Assembly: GCA_015228695.1 (NCBI GenBank)
Contig: JADGDA010000157.1
Coordinates: 1 to 6,089, forward strand
Length of the DNA stretch: 6,089 nt
Direction of reading: 5' to 3'
Origin: Alphaproteobacteria bacterium
GTDB lineage: Bacteria > Pseudomonadota > Alphaproteobacteria > Rhodospirillales > Rhodospirillaceae
In this document: positions 1 to 5,996 of the stretch, one piece after another
Position numbering within the stretch: the first letter of the stretch is position 1
Layout of the letters: each line of letters starts with the position of its first letter
Made by a program: the position numbers and the translations under genes
Notes under the pieces: generated by a model
What the model was told of the DNA's origin: nothing
Seen by the model: only the letters and a program-made list of their open reading frames with translations
The model's database searches: none

Positions 1-527
1 ACCCGAGACCCGCGCCCCAGGCGGAAGCTCCGGCTCCGAGACCCGCCCCGACATACGACCCGCCACCGGAGATGGCCCCATCGGCTCCCGTGGCCATGTC
101 TCAGGAGGCTCTGCTCGCGGCCTTGGCGGGCGGAGGTCCTCTCCCGCCTCCGCCTCCCGTTTCTCCGCCGGGAGGAGCCGGAGCGGGAGGAGCACCGGCT
201 CCCGCCGCCGCCATGTCCCAGAACGATGTTCTGGCGGCGCTGGGTCTGCCCCCCGCGCACGCCCCGGAACCCCCGTGGAGCCCGCCGCCGCCCCTTCCCC
301 AGGCGGCCCCTCCGCCCGTCCCCCAGGCGGCTCCTCCGCCCCTCCCGGCGGCTCCGGTTCCCCAGGCGGCACCCCCGGTTCCCCAGGCGGCTCCGCGCCG
401 GCAGGAGGCGGGTGCTCCGCCGCAGGCAAGCGCTCCGCCGCCACGGGGCAGCCGGCCCGAGGTCCTGTCCCAGGAGGAATTGTTGGCGGCGCTGCGCGAT
501 TGGAAGGACCGGCCCACGGCGCGTTAG
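1..527 (+). CDS. Pro/Ala-rich protein with three FliM-like SQ..LLAAL peptides (3' end of gene)
   Basis: The frame (first full codon at 3) is open to the left window edge, so the gene begins outside; the ATG at 72 is only the first Met inside the window and has no ribosome site. About 175 residues are visible, ending at TAG 525-527. Numbered from the Met at 72, copies of a short peptide lie at residues 9-18 (MSQEALLAAL), 48-57 (MSQNDVLAAL) and 132-141 (LSQEELLAAL), separated by Pro/Ala/Gly linkers with PQAAPP repeats. The copies use different synonymous codons, so conservation is at protein level, which supports this frame. FliM proteins begin with a related peptide, LSQ.EIDALL, that binds phosphorylated CheY. 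No FliM or FliN core, membrane segment or enzyme domain is visible. I infer a disordered, multivalent binding protein linked to motility or chemotaxis; the function is unproven. The gene overlaps the convergent gene 2 by four bases. Confidence 0.75.
   Translation, partial: PRPAPQAEAPAPRPAPTYDPPPEMAPSAPVAMSQEALLAALAGGGPLPPPPPVSPPGGAGAGGAPAPAAAMSQNDVLAALGLPPAHAPEPPWSPPPPLPQAAPPPVPQAAPPPLPAAPVPQAAPPVPQAAPRRQEAGAPPQASAPPPRGSRPEVLSQEELLAALRDWKDRPTAR
96..503 (+). repeat. Three dispersed copies of an SQ..LLAAL peptide motif
   Basis: The copies are encoded at about 96-125, 213-242 and 465-494. The shared pattern is Met/Leu-Ser-Gln, two variable mostly acidic positions, Leu/Val-Leu-Ala-Ala-Leu, which would form a short amphipathic helix. 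The first two are each preceded by Ala-rich sequence; the third is four residues after an Arg-Pro-Glu-Val stretch and is followed by Arg-Asp-Trp close to the C terminus. Codons differ between copies (for example TTG, CTG and CTC for Leu), so these are not recent DNA duplications. Confidence 0.75.
297..391 (+). repeat. Degenerate CCCCAGGCGGC repeats encoding PQAAPP
   Basis: The 11-mer CCCCAGGCGGC occurs at 297-307, 321-331, 360-370 and 381-391, with a ten-base match at 15-24. Spacings (24, 39 and 21 bases) are all multiples of three, so the frame is kept and the linker reads as repeated Pro-Gln-Ala-Ala-Pro. A further in-frame repeat, CCGAGACCCGC, sits at 3-13 and 36-46. This looks like a linker able to expand or contract by slippage or recombination. 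Confidence 0.7.
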
Positions 528-2587
528 AGCGGGGGCGGCGTTTTGATCCAGGCCTGGACCGCCCGGAGCAACCGGTCGTTGGCGTTGCGGAAAGGGGGAT
601 GGTGGGCAACGTTGCTTCCGCCGAGCCGGATGGACGGAATGGCGACTTTCAGGCCGTCGATCGGCAACTGGGGACGGTCCGGGGAGTGGACGAAGTCCAG
701 GATGTGATCGTCCCCACCGAGAACATTCAGCGCCGCCGCTTCGTTGTGGACCGCCTCCGGGATCGAGTCCTCCACATGGATGGCCTGCCGGAAGAAGAGA
801 AGGGCGGCGGCGACGGCGTTCGTGGCGTAAAGGGTAATCCCGAGATTGTTGCAGGCGCTGCCGTTGTCCGGATTGACGTCCAGCGACCGCCTCAGGCAGA
901 AGTGGGCGCGCGTGATCTCCCCGCCCAGAAGAAGGGCCGTTCCCATGATTTCCAGCGCGCCCCAGTCGTGCTCGTCCGCCTCGAAGCACGTGTGGCTCAG
1001 TTTGAAGGCGAGGTCCAAATCCCCGGCCGCCAGGGCCGCCGCCGCCCGCTCCAACTCGGCCGTGCTGTCCGGCGGCAACCGTGAGCGTCCGAGCAACCGC
1101 GCGATCGGAATGTCGAACATGCCGCCACACGCCCGGCAGATGATCCGTTGCCAGCAGGCGATGTCCTTATAGGACACCTTTCCCCCGCAATGCGGACAGA
1201 GGGAGGTCGTGTTGAAGGTCGATATCCCGTTGACGACATCGCCGGAGGCGATTTCCAGCAACTGCGCGGGTGCCCGGTTGAGGTACAGCCGGAACATGAG
1301 GATGACGTCGCGCATCTGGTCGAACGTCTTCTGATCCATGTCGGTCAGGTTCACGATTGGATACGGGCTGGCAAGGTAGGTCGCATCGTCCGGAATCCGC
1401 CCGTCGGCCTTGCCCCGCACATAAACCTCGGTTCCCGGAAACGCCCAGATAGGATCGGTCTGGATGAGGTATTGGCGGTTGCGCCGCCACCAGTCGAGCG
1501 ATTCGTTGGCGGTCTCCTCCGTTTCGGCCCGGTCTCCGAAAATGAAGTTTCCCTGGAAATTGATGTTCGCCTGGGTGATGAGATCGAGGGCCGTCGCGAT
1601 CTGCTCTTTGGTGATCTTCTTTTTCATGCTCGCCAGGACCTTGGCGCTCACGCTTTCCAGTCCGAGGCCGATCGAGCGGCATCCGGCCTCCCGCATCAGG
1701 GCCAGCACGGGGCCGTCGATCTTTCCCGGAGCGATGTTTTGCACCCGCAGCGAGATTTCCCAGAGAAGACCGTATTGTTTGATATCTTCGCAAAACTCGA
1801 TGACCCGATCCCGCTTCGAGGCGAAGAGATCGTCGTAAATCTGGAGACTGTTGACGTCGTACTTTTCAATCAGCAGCTTGACCTCGCTGAAGAAATGCTC
1901 CACGGACCGCCTGCGGTACGACCCGATGGCGTGGTAGCAGAACGTGCAGGCCAAGGGGCAGGACCTTGAGGCCAGAATCGGAAGCCCCCGGTAATTGTCG
2001 ACAAAGCTGTACCCGTAATAGACGGACCCCGGCCGGGCGTCGATGTAGCGCCGGACCTGGAAGCCCTCGTAGTCCGGCATGGGAATGAGGTCGAGGTCGA
2101 TGAATTTCGTTCTCGGTTCCGTCACCACGACGGTTCCGTCCTTGTCGCGAAAGGCGATTCCCTGGACGGTTCTCGGGTCGCCGCCGCTTTCCAGGACCTT
2201 GTGAAGGGCGACCGCGCTTTCCTCCCCCTCGCCGATCACGGCGAAGTCGGCGCCCAGGGCGGGCAGCATCAGCACCGGATCGCAACTGGCGACACCGTTA
2301 CCGGCGACGATGACGGCATGGGGATTGGCTTCCCGGCACCAGGAGATGACCCGGGTGATGTGGGGGTGTTCGGCATAAAGGCCGCCGATGCCGATGACGT
2401 CCACCGGGGCTTCCCGCATGGCATTGGCGATGGCGCTGCGCGTGTCCTCGCAACCGCCGCCGACGAACCCCAGGTCCAGAAGGCGGACATCGACCCCCGC
2501 CGCCTTGAGCGCGGAGGATACGTAGGCCAATCCCAACGGAAACATATTGAGAAAATGCTGGGTGGGATTGATCAGAAGCCAGTTCAT
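524..2587 (-). CDS. Cobalamin-binding radical SAM protein with Cys4 ribbon and C-terminal TPR region
   Basis: This is a 687-residue protein. Residues 1-140 form a B12-binding Rossmann-like domain: LLINPT at 4-9, PLGLAYVSSALKAAG at 17-31 and GEGEES at 119-124. It lacks the DxHxxG cobalamin ligand, as many BchE-like members do. A radical SAM barrel follows, with the [4Fe-4S] motif CxxxCxxC at C210, C214 and C217 and later GLGLES at 307-312 and GNFIFGDRAETEET at 346-359. Two CxxC pairs (C464/C467 and C484/C487) form a probable zinc ribbon. Residues about 508-605 resemble two or three TPR units. Such enzymes methylate or rearrange unreactive carbons; the substrate here is unknown. The TPRs may dock a protein partner. 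The start is supported by GGAGGG seven bases upstream (2595-2600). Gene 3 lies 36 bases upstream on the same strand, so they are probably co-transcribed. The tail makes it longer than typical 450-600 residue members. Confidence 0.94.
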   Translation of the reverse strand: MNWLLINPTQHFLNMFPLGLAYVSSALKAAGVDVRLLDLGFVGGGCEDTRSAIANAMREAPVDVIGIGGLYAEHPHITRVISWCREANPHAVIVAGNGVASCDPVLMLPALGADFAVIGEGEESAVALHKVLESGGDPRTVQGIAFRDKDGTVVVTEPRTKFIDLDLIPMPDYEGFQVRRYIDARPGSVYYGYSFVDNYRGLPILASRSCPLACTFCYHAIGSYRRRSVEHFFSEVKLLIEKYDVNSLQIYDDLFASKRDRVIEFCEDIKQYGLLWEISLRVQNIAPGKIDGPVLALMREAGCRSIGLGLESVSAKVLASMKKKITKEQIATALDLITQANINFQGNFIFGDRAETEETANESLDWWRRNRQYLIQTDPIWAFPGTEVYVRGKADGRIPDDATYLASPYPIVNLTDMDQKTFDQMRDVILMFRLYLNRAPAQLLEIASGDVVNGISTFNTTSLCPHCGGKVSYKDIACWQRIICRACGGMFDIPIARLLGRSRLPPDSTAELERAAAALAAGDLDLAFKLSHTCFEADEHDWGALEIMGTALLLGGEITRAHFCLRRSLDVNPDNGSACNNLGITLYATNAVAAALLFFRQAIHVEDSIPEAVHNEAAALNVLGGDDHILDFVHSPDRPQLPIDGLKVAIPSIRLGGSNVAHHPPFRNANDRLLRAVQAWIKTPPPL

Positions 2588-2594
2588 CCCGCTG

Positions 2595-2600
2595 CCCTCC
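2595..2600 (-). promoter_or_regulatory. Shine-Dalgarno site of the radical SAM gene
   Basis: The minus strand reads GGAGGG with seven bases before the ATG at 2587. It is the strongest ribosome site in the window and fixes that start. It lies within the 36-base spacer after the gene 3 stop, which otherwise shows no terminator, consistent with a two-gene operon. Confidence 0.7.
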
Positions 2601-2623
2601 GGCCGAGGCCCCCGGTTTCAAGA

Positions 2624-3811
2624 TCACGAAGGGGGTAAAAGATGCTCCCAATCCTTCAGGAACGTGTCGGAAGCGAAGCTTTTGGCGTAACGGAAGGAGC
2701 CCTCGGGCCCCAGGTTCCGGTAGCGCGCCTGCCGGGGCGTCGGCGGCAGATCCGGATGGGCGGCACGGTCGAGCGCCTCGCGGACGGCGGCCAGGACCTG
2801 CTCCGCCGTCGCGTTCACCGGTTCCGTTCCGATGCTGCTCACCGGGACCCACACCGGCTTGGCCTGCTGCTCGGCAAAGCTCAAAATCCGGCCGTCGTCG
2901 ACTTTCCGCAAAAGGGCGGGAACGTTGATCGCCTTGCGCGAGAAGGGGGGGAAGGCGGTCAGCACCGTGTTGAGATAAACGTAGGGCTTGTCGAAAAGTT
3001 CGAGGAACTGGGAAATGCCGGAAGCTCCGACCAGACCGAAATCGGCGCGGCGGAACAGCCGGAAATCGTTTTCAAAGTTGGCGACCGGGCTGTTGGCGTA
3101 ATCGACGACGCCGAAGCGTTGCCAGGAGTCCGGCATGGCCTCCCTTCCGCCGAGGACCAGGGTGTGGCCCTCGTCCTTGAGGAGGGACAGGGCCGGCTCG
3201 TAGCTGGCGGGGTCCACCAGTTTCCCGGCCCCGGACGAAATCTCGGTCTTGATCTGGATGACGGCGACTTTTCCCCCCCGCGCCCCGATGAACGCCTCAA
3301 GGGAATCGGAACAGGCCACCTTGTCGAGGAAGGGGAAAATCCCATCGGTGAGCGCCCGCCTCTGGTAGTAGCGGTCATGTCCGATCCGGGCGCATTCGCC
3401 GCTCTTGTCCCGGAACAGGAAGGCCTTCGGATTGAACTCGACATAATCGGCGGCCATCGTGTCGGTGGGCGCGTACTTGAAGCTGGAAATGCCGACGTCG
3501 ACCGCCAGCTCGGGAGCCACGTTGGCGACGATTCGCGCCAAGTAACCGGCGTAACTGTTCAGGGACCAGACATTGCAGATGGTGTCGCCGAACAGCCGCT
3601 GCATCGTGGCGAGGCGATCATCGTAATCGTCGGACAGCAGGAACGAAGCCCGATCGGCCGGGACCTCGCCGGTGAGTTTCATCCGGACGAAGTTGTCCGT
3701 TTCCAGCAGAACGTGGCCCACGCCGTCGGGCATGACGTTGATCACGATTCTGATATCGTTCTGCCGGATGTCCTCGATGAATTTTGCCACGGAGGGGAAC
3801 ACCGGACCCAT
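2624..3811 (-). CDS. Probable GT-B-type glycosyltransferase (TIGR04372-like)
   Basis: The protein has 395 residues from the ATG at 3811. Near the N terminus, a beta-strand and turn (IRIVINVMPDGVGH, 20-33) lead into ETDNFVRM, resembling the 'GHL..E.D.f.R' opening of TIGR04372-type putative glycosyltransferases. The C-terminal half has a GT-B-like Rossmann pattern: KVAVIQIKTE (181-190), a helix with YEPALSLLKDEGHTLVLGG (204-222), then ADFGLVGASGISQFLELFDKP (256-276) before YVYLNT, matching the family's 'ffiG.sSG....f..P....N' segment. No signal peptide or membrane segment is seen, so it is likely cytoplasmic. The donor and acceptor are not deducible. The start is uncertain: an ATG at 3880 would add 23 residues but overlaps the divergent gene 4 start and uses rare AGG and CTA codons, while a GTG at 3802 has AGAGAGG nine bases upstream. 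The gene is followed after 36 bases by the radical SAM gene. Gene confidence is high; the family call is moderate. Confidence 0.8.
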   Translation of the reverse strand: MGPVFPSVAKFIEDIRQNDIRIVINVMPDGVGHVLLETDNFVRMKLTGEVPADRASFLLSDDYDDRLATMQRLFGDTICNVWSLNSYAGYLARIVANVAPELAVDVGISSFKYAPTDTMAADYVEFNPKAFLFRDKSGECARIGHDRYYQRRALTDGIFPFLDKVACSDSLEAFIGARGGKVAVIQIKTEISSGAGKLVDPASYEPALSLLKDEGHTLVLGGREAMPDSWQRFGVVDYANSPVANFENDFRLFRRADFGLVGASGISQFLELFDKPYVYLNTVLTAFPPFSRKAINVPALLRKVDDGRILSFAEQQAKPVWVPVSSIGTEPVNATAEQVLAAVREALDRAAHPDLPPTPRQARYRNLGPEGSFRYAKSFASDTFLKDWEHLLPPS

Positions 3812-3842
3812 CCTCTCTGGTAGGAAATCGTTGTCTTCACGG

Positions 3843-3871
3843 TTGTACCGCACCCTGGTGCCCGGATACAA
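3843..3871. promoter_or_regulatory. Imperfect dyad between divergent genes, possible operator
   Basis: TTGTACCG plus CACC on the left pairs with GGTG plus CCCGGATACAA on the right, leaving a CT centre and small bulges in the right arm. It ends eight bases before the methyltransferase ATG at 3879 and lies 32 bases upstream of the preferred glycosyltransferase start at 3811. Its place in the short divergent spacer suggests a regulator-binding site or a leader hairpin. If the glycosyltransferase really starts at 3880, the dyad falls inside its coding region and is probably chance. Confidence 0.3.
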
Positions 3872-3878
3872 GTTCGCC

Positions 3879-4544
3879 ATGGATGAACTCGATTTCTTCG
3901 GGGTGGCGGGCCCCCGTTCGGCGGAGGAACGGGAGCGGCGGATCGCCCGTTTCGTGCCCGATTCGGAAGCGGTGCGGGACTTCATGGAATACGGCTACAA
4001 CTACTTCGATAACCCGGATTATGGGGTGGGGTACGGAGGCTATCGCTACGACGGACGCTATGCCGCCTCGGTGGAGCGGATGATCGCCCACTACCGGCTG
4101 GCCCCGGGGGCCCGCGTCCTGGAACTGGGGTGCGCGAAGGGCTTCATCCTGTACGAGTTCCTGAAGCGGGGCATGCGGGTCGCGGGGATCGATCTCAGCG
4201 ACTACGCCGTCCGGAACGCGGTGCCGGAGGTCAGACCCCATATCGTGCACGGCTCCTGCGAGCGCCTGCCTTGGGACACCGGCAGCTTCGATTTCGTCTA
4301 CTCCAAGGAAACGCTCCCCCACCTGACGGAAAGCCAGGTGACGATGGCGGTGCGGGAGGCGTTGCGGGTCTGCGGGACGGATGCGATATTCCTCGAAATC
4401 CAGGTCGGCGAGGACGAAAGGGCGCATCGGTTGATGCAGGCGTGGGACGGGACCCACCAATGCCTCAGAAGCGCCGACTGGTGGCGGAGCGCTCTGGAGA
4501 GACTGAACTTTCGCGGAGCGGCCCACTTCAAGACTCTTTTTTGA
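3879..4544 (+). CDS. Class I SAM-dependent methyltransferase
   Basis: This 221-residue protein has a seven-strand Rossmann-type methyltransferase core. Motif I is RVLELGCAKGF at 79-89, where the middle Gly of ExGxGxG is Ala, a tolerated variant. The acidic ribose-binding region is GIDLSDYAV at 103-111, and LPWDTGSFDFVYSKETLPHL at 130-149 covers motifs II-III. The aromatic N-terminal segment YNYFDNPDYGVGYGGYRYDG at 40-59 recalls a GYGGYxYDGR signature I associate with a group of methyltransferases in surface-sugar loci. It probably methylates a small molecule or sugar in the cytoplasm; the substrate is unknown. The ATG at 3879 has no clear ribosome site; a later ATG at 3984 would leave most of the aromatic segment intact but removes 35 residues. 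It is followed after 26 bases by a second methyltransferase, almost certainly in the same transcript. Confidence 0.88.
   Translation: MDELDFFGVAGPRSAEERERRIARFVPDSEAVRDFMEYGYNYFDNPDYGVGYGGYRYDGRYAASVERMIAHYRLAPGARVLELGCAKGFILYEFLKRGMRVAGIDLSDYAVRNAVPEVRPHIVHGSCERLPWDTGSFDFVYSKETLPHLTESQVTMAVREALRVCGTDAIFLEIQVGEDERAHRLMQAWDGTHQCLRSADWWRSALERLNFRGAAHFKTLF
4537..4542 (+). other. T6 run at the gene 4 stop, potential slippage site
   Basis: The gene 4 end reads CTT TTT TGA, so six consecutive T run into the stop codon. The -1 frame has no stop from here to the ATG of the next methyltransferase and is the same frame as that gene. Slipping back one base on TTT with TGA in the A site, or adding one U during transcription, would join the two proteins through a short LTLRKQEASQ linker. 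No downstream stimulatory pseudoknot has been demonstrated. Confidence 0.3.
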
Positions 4545-4570
4545 CTCTTCGGAAGCAGGAAGCGTCGCAG

Positions 4571-5257
4571 ATGAAGATCCGAGGCGAACCCCAGACGGAC
4601 AATATCGTTTCCCGCATGCGGGAGCGCGGCCCCGAGGTCATGGGCGTCGCGGCCGGGTATACGTGGCAGGACGATCCCAGGCGCCTGATCTTCATGCTGT
4701 CGCGCTACAAGTTCGTCGCCAAGATGCTGGCCGGTTGCGCCCATGTACTCGAAGTCGGCTGCGGAGACGGCTTCGGGACCCGCGTCGTGGCCCAGACCGT
4801 CGGACGGGTGACGGCGGCCGATTTCGATGTCCGCTACATTGAATCGGCGCGGGCGGTCGCCAACGATCTGTATCCGATCGCTTTCGTCGAGCACGACTTC
4901 ATGGACGGTCCCTTGGCGGGTGATGTCGATGGAATATTCGCCCTCGACGTCCTGGAGCACATTCCCGAGGCCGACGAGGAACGCTTCCTCGGCCACTGCA
5001 TCGCGGGCCTTGCCGATCGGGGAACCTGCATCGTCGGGATGCCGTCGATCGAATCCCAACCCCACGCTTCGGCCGGAGCCCGCATGGGACACGTCAATTG
5101 CAAGACCCAGCCCGACCTCAAGGCGTTCATGGAGACGTTCTTTCACAATGTCTACATGTTCTCCATGAACGACGAGGTCCTGCACACGGGCTTCGCCAAG
5201 ATGGCCCACTACAACATCGCCCTGTGCTGCGGGAAACGTGGTCGGAAACCGCTCTAG
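4571..5257 (+). CDS. Class I SAM-dependent methyltransferase with HVNCK / FSMNDE C-terminal signature
   Basis: This 228-residue protein has textbook motif I, VLEVGCGDGFGT at 59-70, with Glu61 and the Gly63/65/67 series. An acidic AADFD follows at 82-86, and GIFALDVLEHIP at 121-132 matches the UbiG-like LEHI motif IV region. The C-terminal third is distinctive: GHVNCK at 173-178 and FSMNDEVLHTGF at 197-208, then MAHYNIALCCGK to 222. I recall this tail from methyltransferases in surface-glycan and flagellin-modification clusters; the memory is not proof of substrate. It shows no membrane or signal segment. The ATG at 4571 has AGGA ten bases upstream (4557-4560). The open frame extends far upstream, but that part is a shadow of gene 4. 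It ends CTC TAG and overlaps the convergent HAD gene by four bases. It is not a duplicate of gene 4: outside motif I they share little. Confidence 0.93.
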   Translation: MKIRGEPQTDNIVSRMRERGPEVMGVAAGYTWQDDPRRLIFMLSRYKFVAKMLAGCAHVLEVGCGDGFGTRVVAQTVGRVTAADFDVRYIESARAVANDLYPIAFVEHDFMDGPLAGDVDGIFALDVLEHIPEADEERFLGHCIAGLADRGTCIVGMPSIESQPHASAGARMGHVNCKTQPDLKAFMETFFHNVYMFSMNDEVLHTGFAKMAHYNIALCCGKRGRKPL

Positions 5258-5261
5258 AGCG
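5250..5261. repeat. Perfect 12-bp palindrome over the overlapping stop codons
   Basis: CGCTCTAGAGCG is its own reverse complement. The central CTAG holds the TAG stops of both convergent genes (5255-5257 plus, 5254-5256 minus), and both proteins end in Leu encoded by CTC. A related but non-palindromic sequence, GTTAGAGCG, lies at 523-531 at the other convergent junction. No T tract follows on either strand, so it is not a standard intrinsic terminator. Confidence 0.6.
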
Positions 5262-5961
5262 ACAGTTCGTCCAGCGACGCAACGACGATGTCCGCGCCGT
5301 TCGATCGGAGGTCCGCCGCGTTTCCCTTCCGGGCAACCCCGACGACGATGCCGATCCCGGCCCATTTGGCGGAGCGGACGCCGGAAATGGCATCTTCGAG
5401 AACGGCGCAGTGCCCAGGTTCATGACCGATGAGCGCCGCCGCCCGAGCATAAAAATCCGGGCTGGGTTTCGACGCCAGGCGATGCTCCTCCGCGTACAGC
5501 CCGTCCACGATGACCTTGAAGCTGTCCCGGAGACCGCACTCCGTCAATACGGCCCGCGCGTTCTTGCTGGAACTGGCTAGGCCGAGGTCGAGTCCGGCCG
5601 CCCGGGCCCGCGCGATCAGCCGGACCGCGTCGTCGAAGACATGCGCGCCCTCCCGCATCAGCAGTTCGTGAAAAACCGCGTTCTTGGCGTTGCCGATGGC
5701 GAGGATCGCATCGGCGGCGGTCCCCTCCTCCCCTTCGAGGGGGAGGGTGATGTGGCGCGAGAGGAAGAAACTTTCGATGCCGGTCCGTCGGGTCTTGCCG
5801 TCGAAATACACCGGATATTCGGACTCCTCCGAAAACGGGGCCCCGGATCGCCCGCTTCTGTTGAGGACGTCGTCCAAAACCGTTTTCCACGCCTTCGAGT
5901 GAAGCGGCGTGGTGTCCGAGATGACGCCGTCAAGGTCGAACAAAACCGCCTGGACCGGCAT
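5254..5961 (-). CDS. HAD-superfamily sugar-phosphate enzyme, beta-phosphoglucomutase type
   Basis: The protein has 235 residues, normal for this subfamily. HAD motif I is FDLDGVISDT at 8-17, with nucleophile Asp9 and acid/base Asp11; the Asp two residues after the nucleophile fits both mutases and phosphatases. Motif II is LASSSKN at 128-134, motif III Lys165 in SKPSPDF, and motif IV LEDAISGV at 188-195 with the Mg-binding acidic pair. The helical cap (about 16-100) contains YFDGKTRRTGIESFFLSRHI at 52-71, matching the 'DGk.R.dGv.sFL.SRgI' element of cap-type beta-phosphoglucomutase-like proteins, some linked to disaccharide phosphorylases. It probably interconverts or hydrolyses a cytoplasmic sugar phosphate; the sugar is unknown. 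I chose the ATG at 5961 because AGGGAG lies five bases upstream; a TTG at 5982 would add seven residues. In this locus it may supply a sugar precursor for glycan assembly. Confidence 0.92.
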   Translation of the reverse strand: MPVQAVLFDLDGVISDTTPLHSKAWKTVLDDVLNRSGRSGAPFSEESEYPVYFDGKTRRTGIESFFLSRHITLPLEGEEGTAADAILAIGNAKNAVFHELLMREGAHVFDDAVRLIARARAAGLDLGLASSSKNARAVLTECGLRDSFKVIVDGLYAEEHRLASKPSPDFYARAAALIGHEPGHCAVLEDAISGVRSAKWAGIGIVVGVARKGNAADLRSNGADIVVASLDELSL

Positions 5962-5966
5962 GGGGA

Positions 5967-5972
5967 CTCCCT
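5967..5972 (-). promoter_or_regulatory. Shine-Dalgarno site deciding the HAD gene start
   Basis: The minus strand reads AGGGAG five bases before the ATG at 5961. Under the longer TTG start at 5982 this site would lie inside the coding region, so it argues for the ATG. Confidence 0.55.
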
Positions 5973-5987
5973 GACCCGACAAACGGA

Positions 5988-5996
5988 TGTTAAAAT
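5988..5996 (+). promoter_or_regulatory. Candidate extended -10 promoter for the oxidoreductase gene
   Basis: The plus strand reads TGT TAAAAT: a TGn extension followed by a hexamer matching TATAAT at five of six positions, in an A/T-rich patch of an otherwise GC-rich window. Extended -10 promoters can work without a good -35, and here the best -35-like hexamer (CTGACC at 5971-5976) is only 14 bases away, too close. Transcription would begin near 6003, giving a leader of about 40 bases to the ATG at 6045. This 83-base spacer is also where the divergent HAD gene must be initiated, but I see no convincing minus-strand promoter. Confidence 0.35.

Noticed and set aside
531..545. GC-rich stretch followed by TTTT after gene 1, considered as an intrinsic terminator
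   Set aside because: I could not pair the GC-rich stretch into a proper stem next to the T run, and the position lies inside the radical SAM coding region.
226..546. Arg-rich plus-strand frame resembling a basic nucleic-acid-binding protein
   Set aside because: It is the third frame of the same GC-rich repeats, with no independent support.
275..1084. Collagen-like Gly-Ser-Pro-Gly-Gly repeats in another plus frame
   Set aside because: These arise from reading the PQAAPP-coding repeats out of frame, and the frame then runs antisense through the radical SAM gene. The SQ..LLAAL frame has protein-level conservation and this one does not.
1148..1969. Plus-strand open frame of 273 codons opposite the radical SAM gene
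   Set aside because: It is antisense to the radical SAM core, including the cysteine motif, and has no recognisable product.
2642..3823. Long plus-strand open frame of 393 codons opposite the glycosyltransferase gene
   Set aside because: The translation has no recognisable domain or regular secondary-structure pattern, while the minus strand reads as a folded GT-like protein. Long antisense frames are expected in GC-rich genes.
3672..3878. Upstream extension of the first methyltransferase to an ATG at 3672
   Set aside because: The added 69 residues are antisense to the glycosyltransferase and show no methyltransferase-like sequence; the core begins well after the ATG at 3879.
3881..3985. 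Extension of the glycosyltransferase to a start at 3985
   Set aside because: The added residues are Ser/Arg/Lys-rich low complexity antisense to the methyltransferase N terminus and would overlap it by over 100 bases.
4298..5365. Minus-strand open frame of 355 codons across both methyltransferases
   Set aside because: It is opposite two genes with clear SAM-binding motifs and crosses their boundary; it has no motif of its own.
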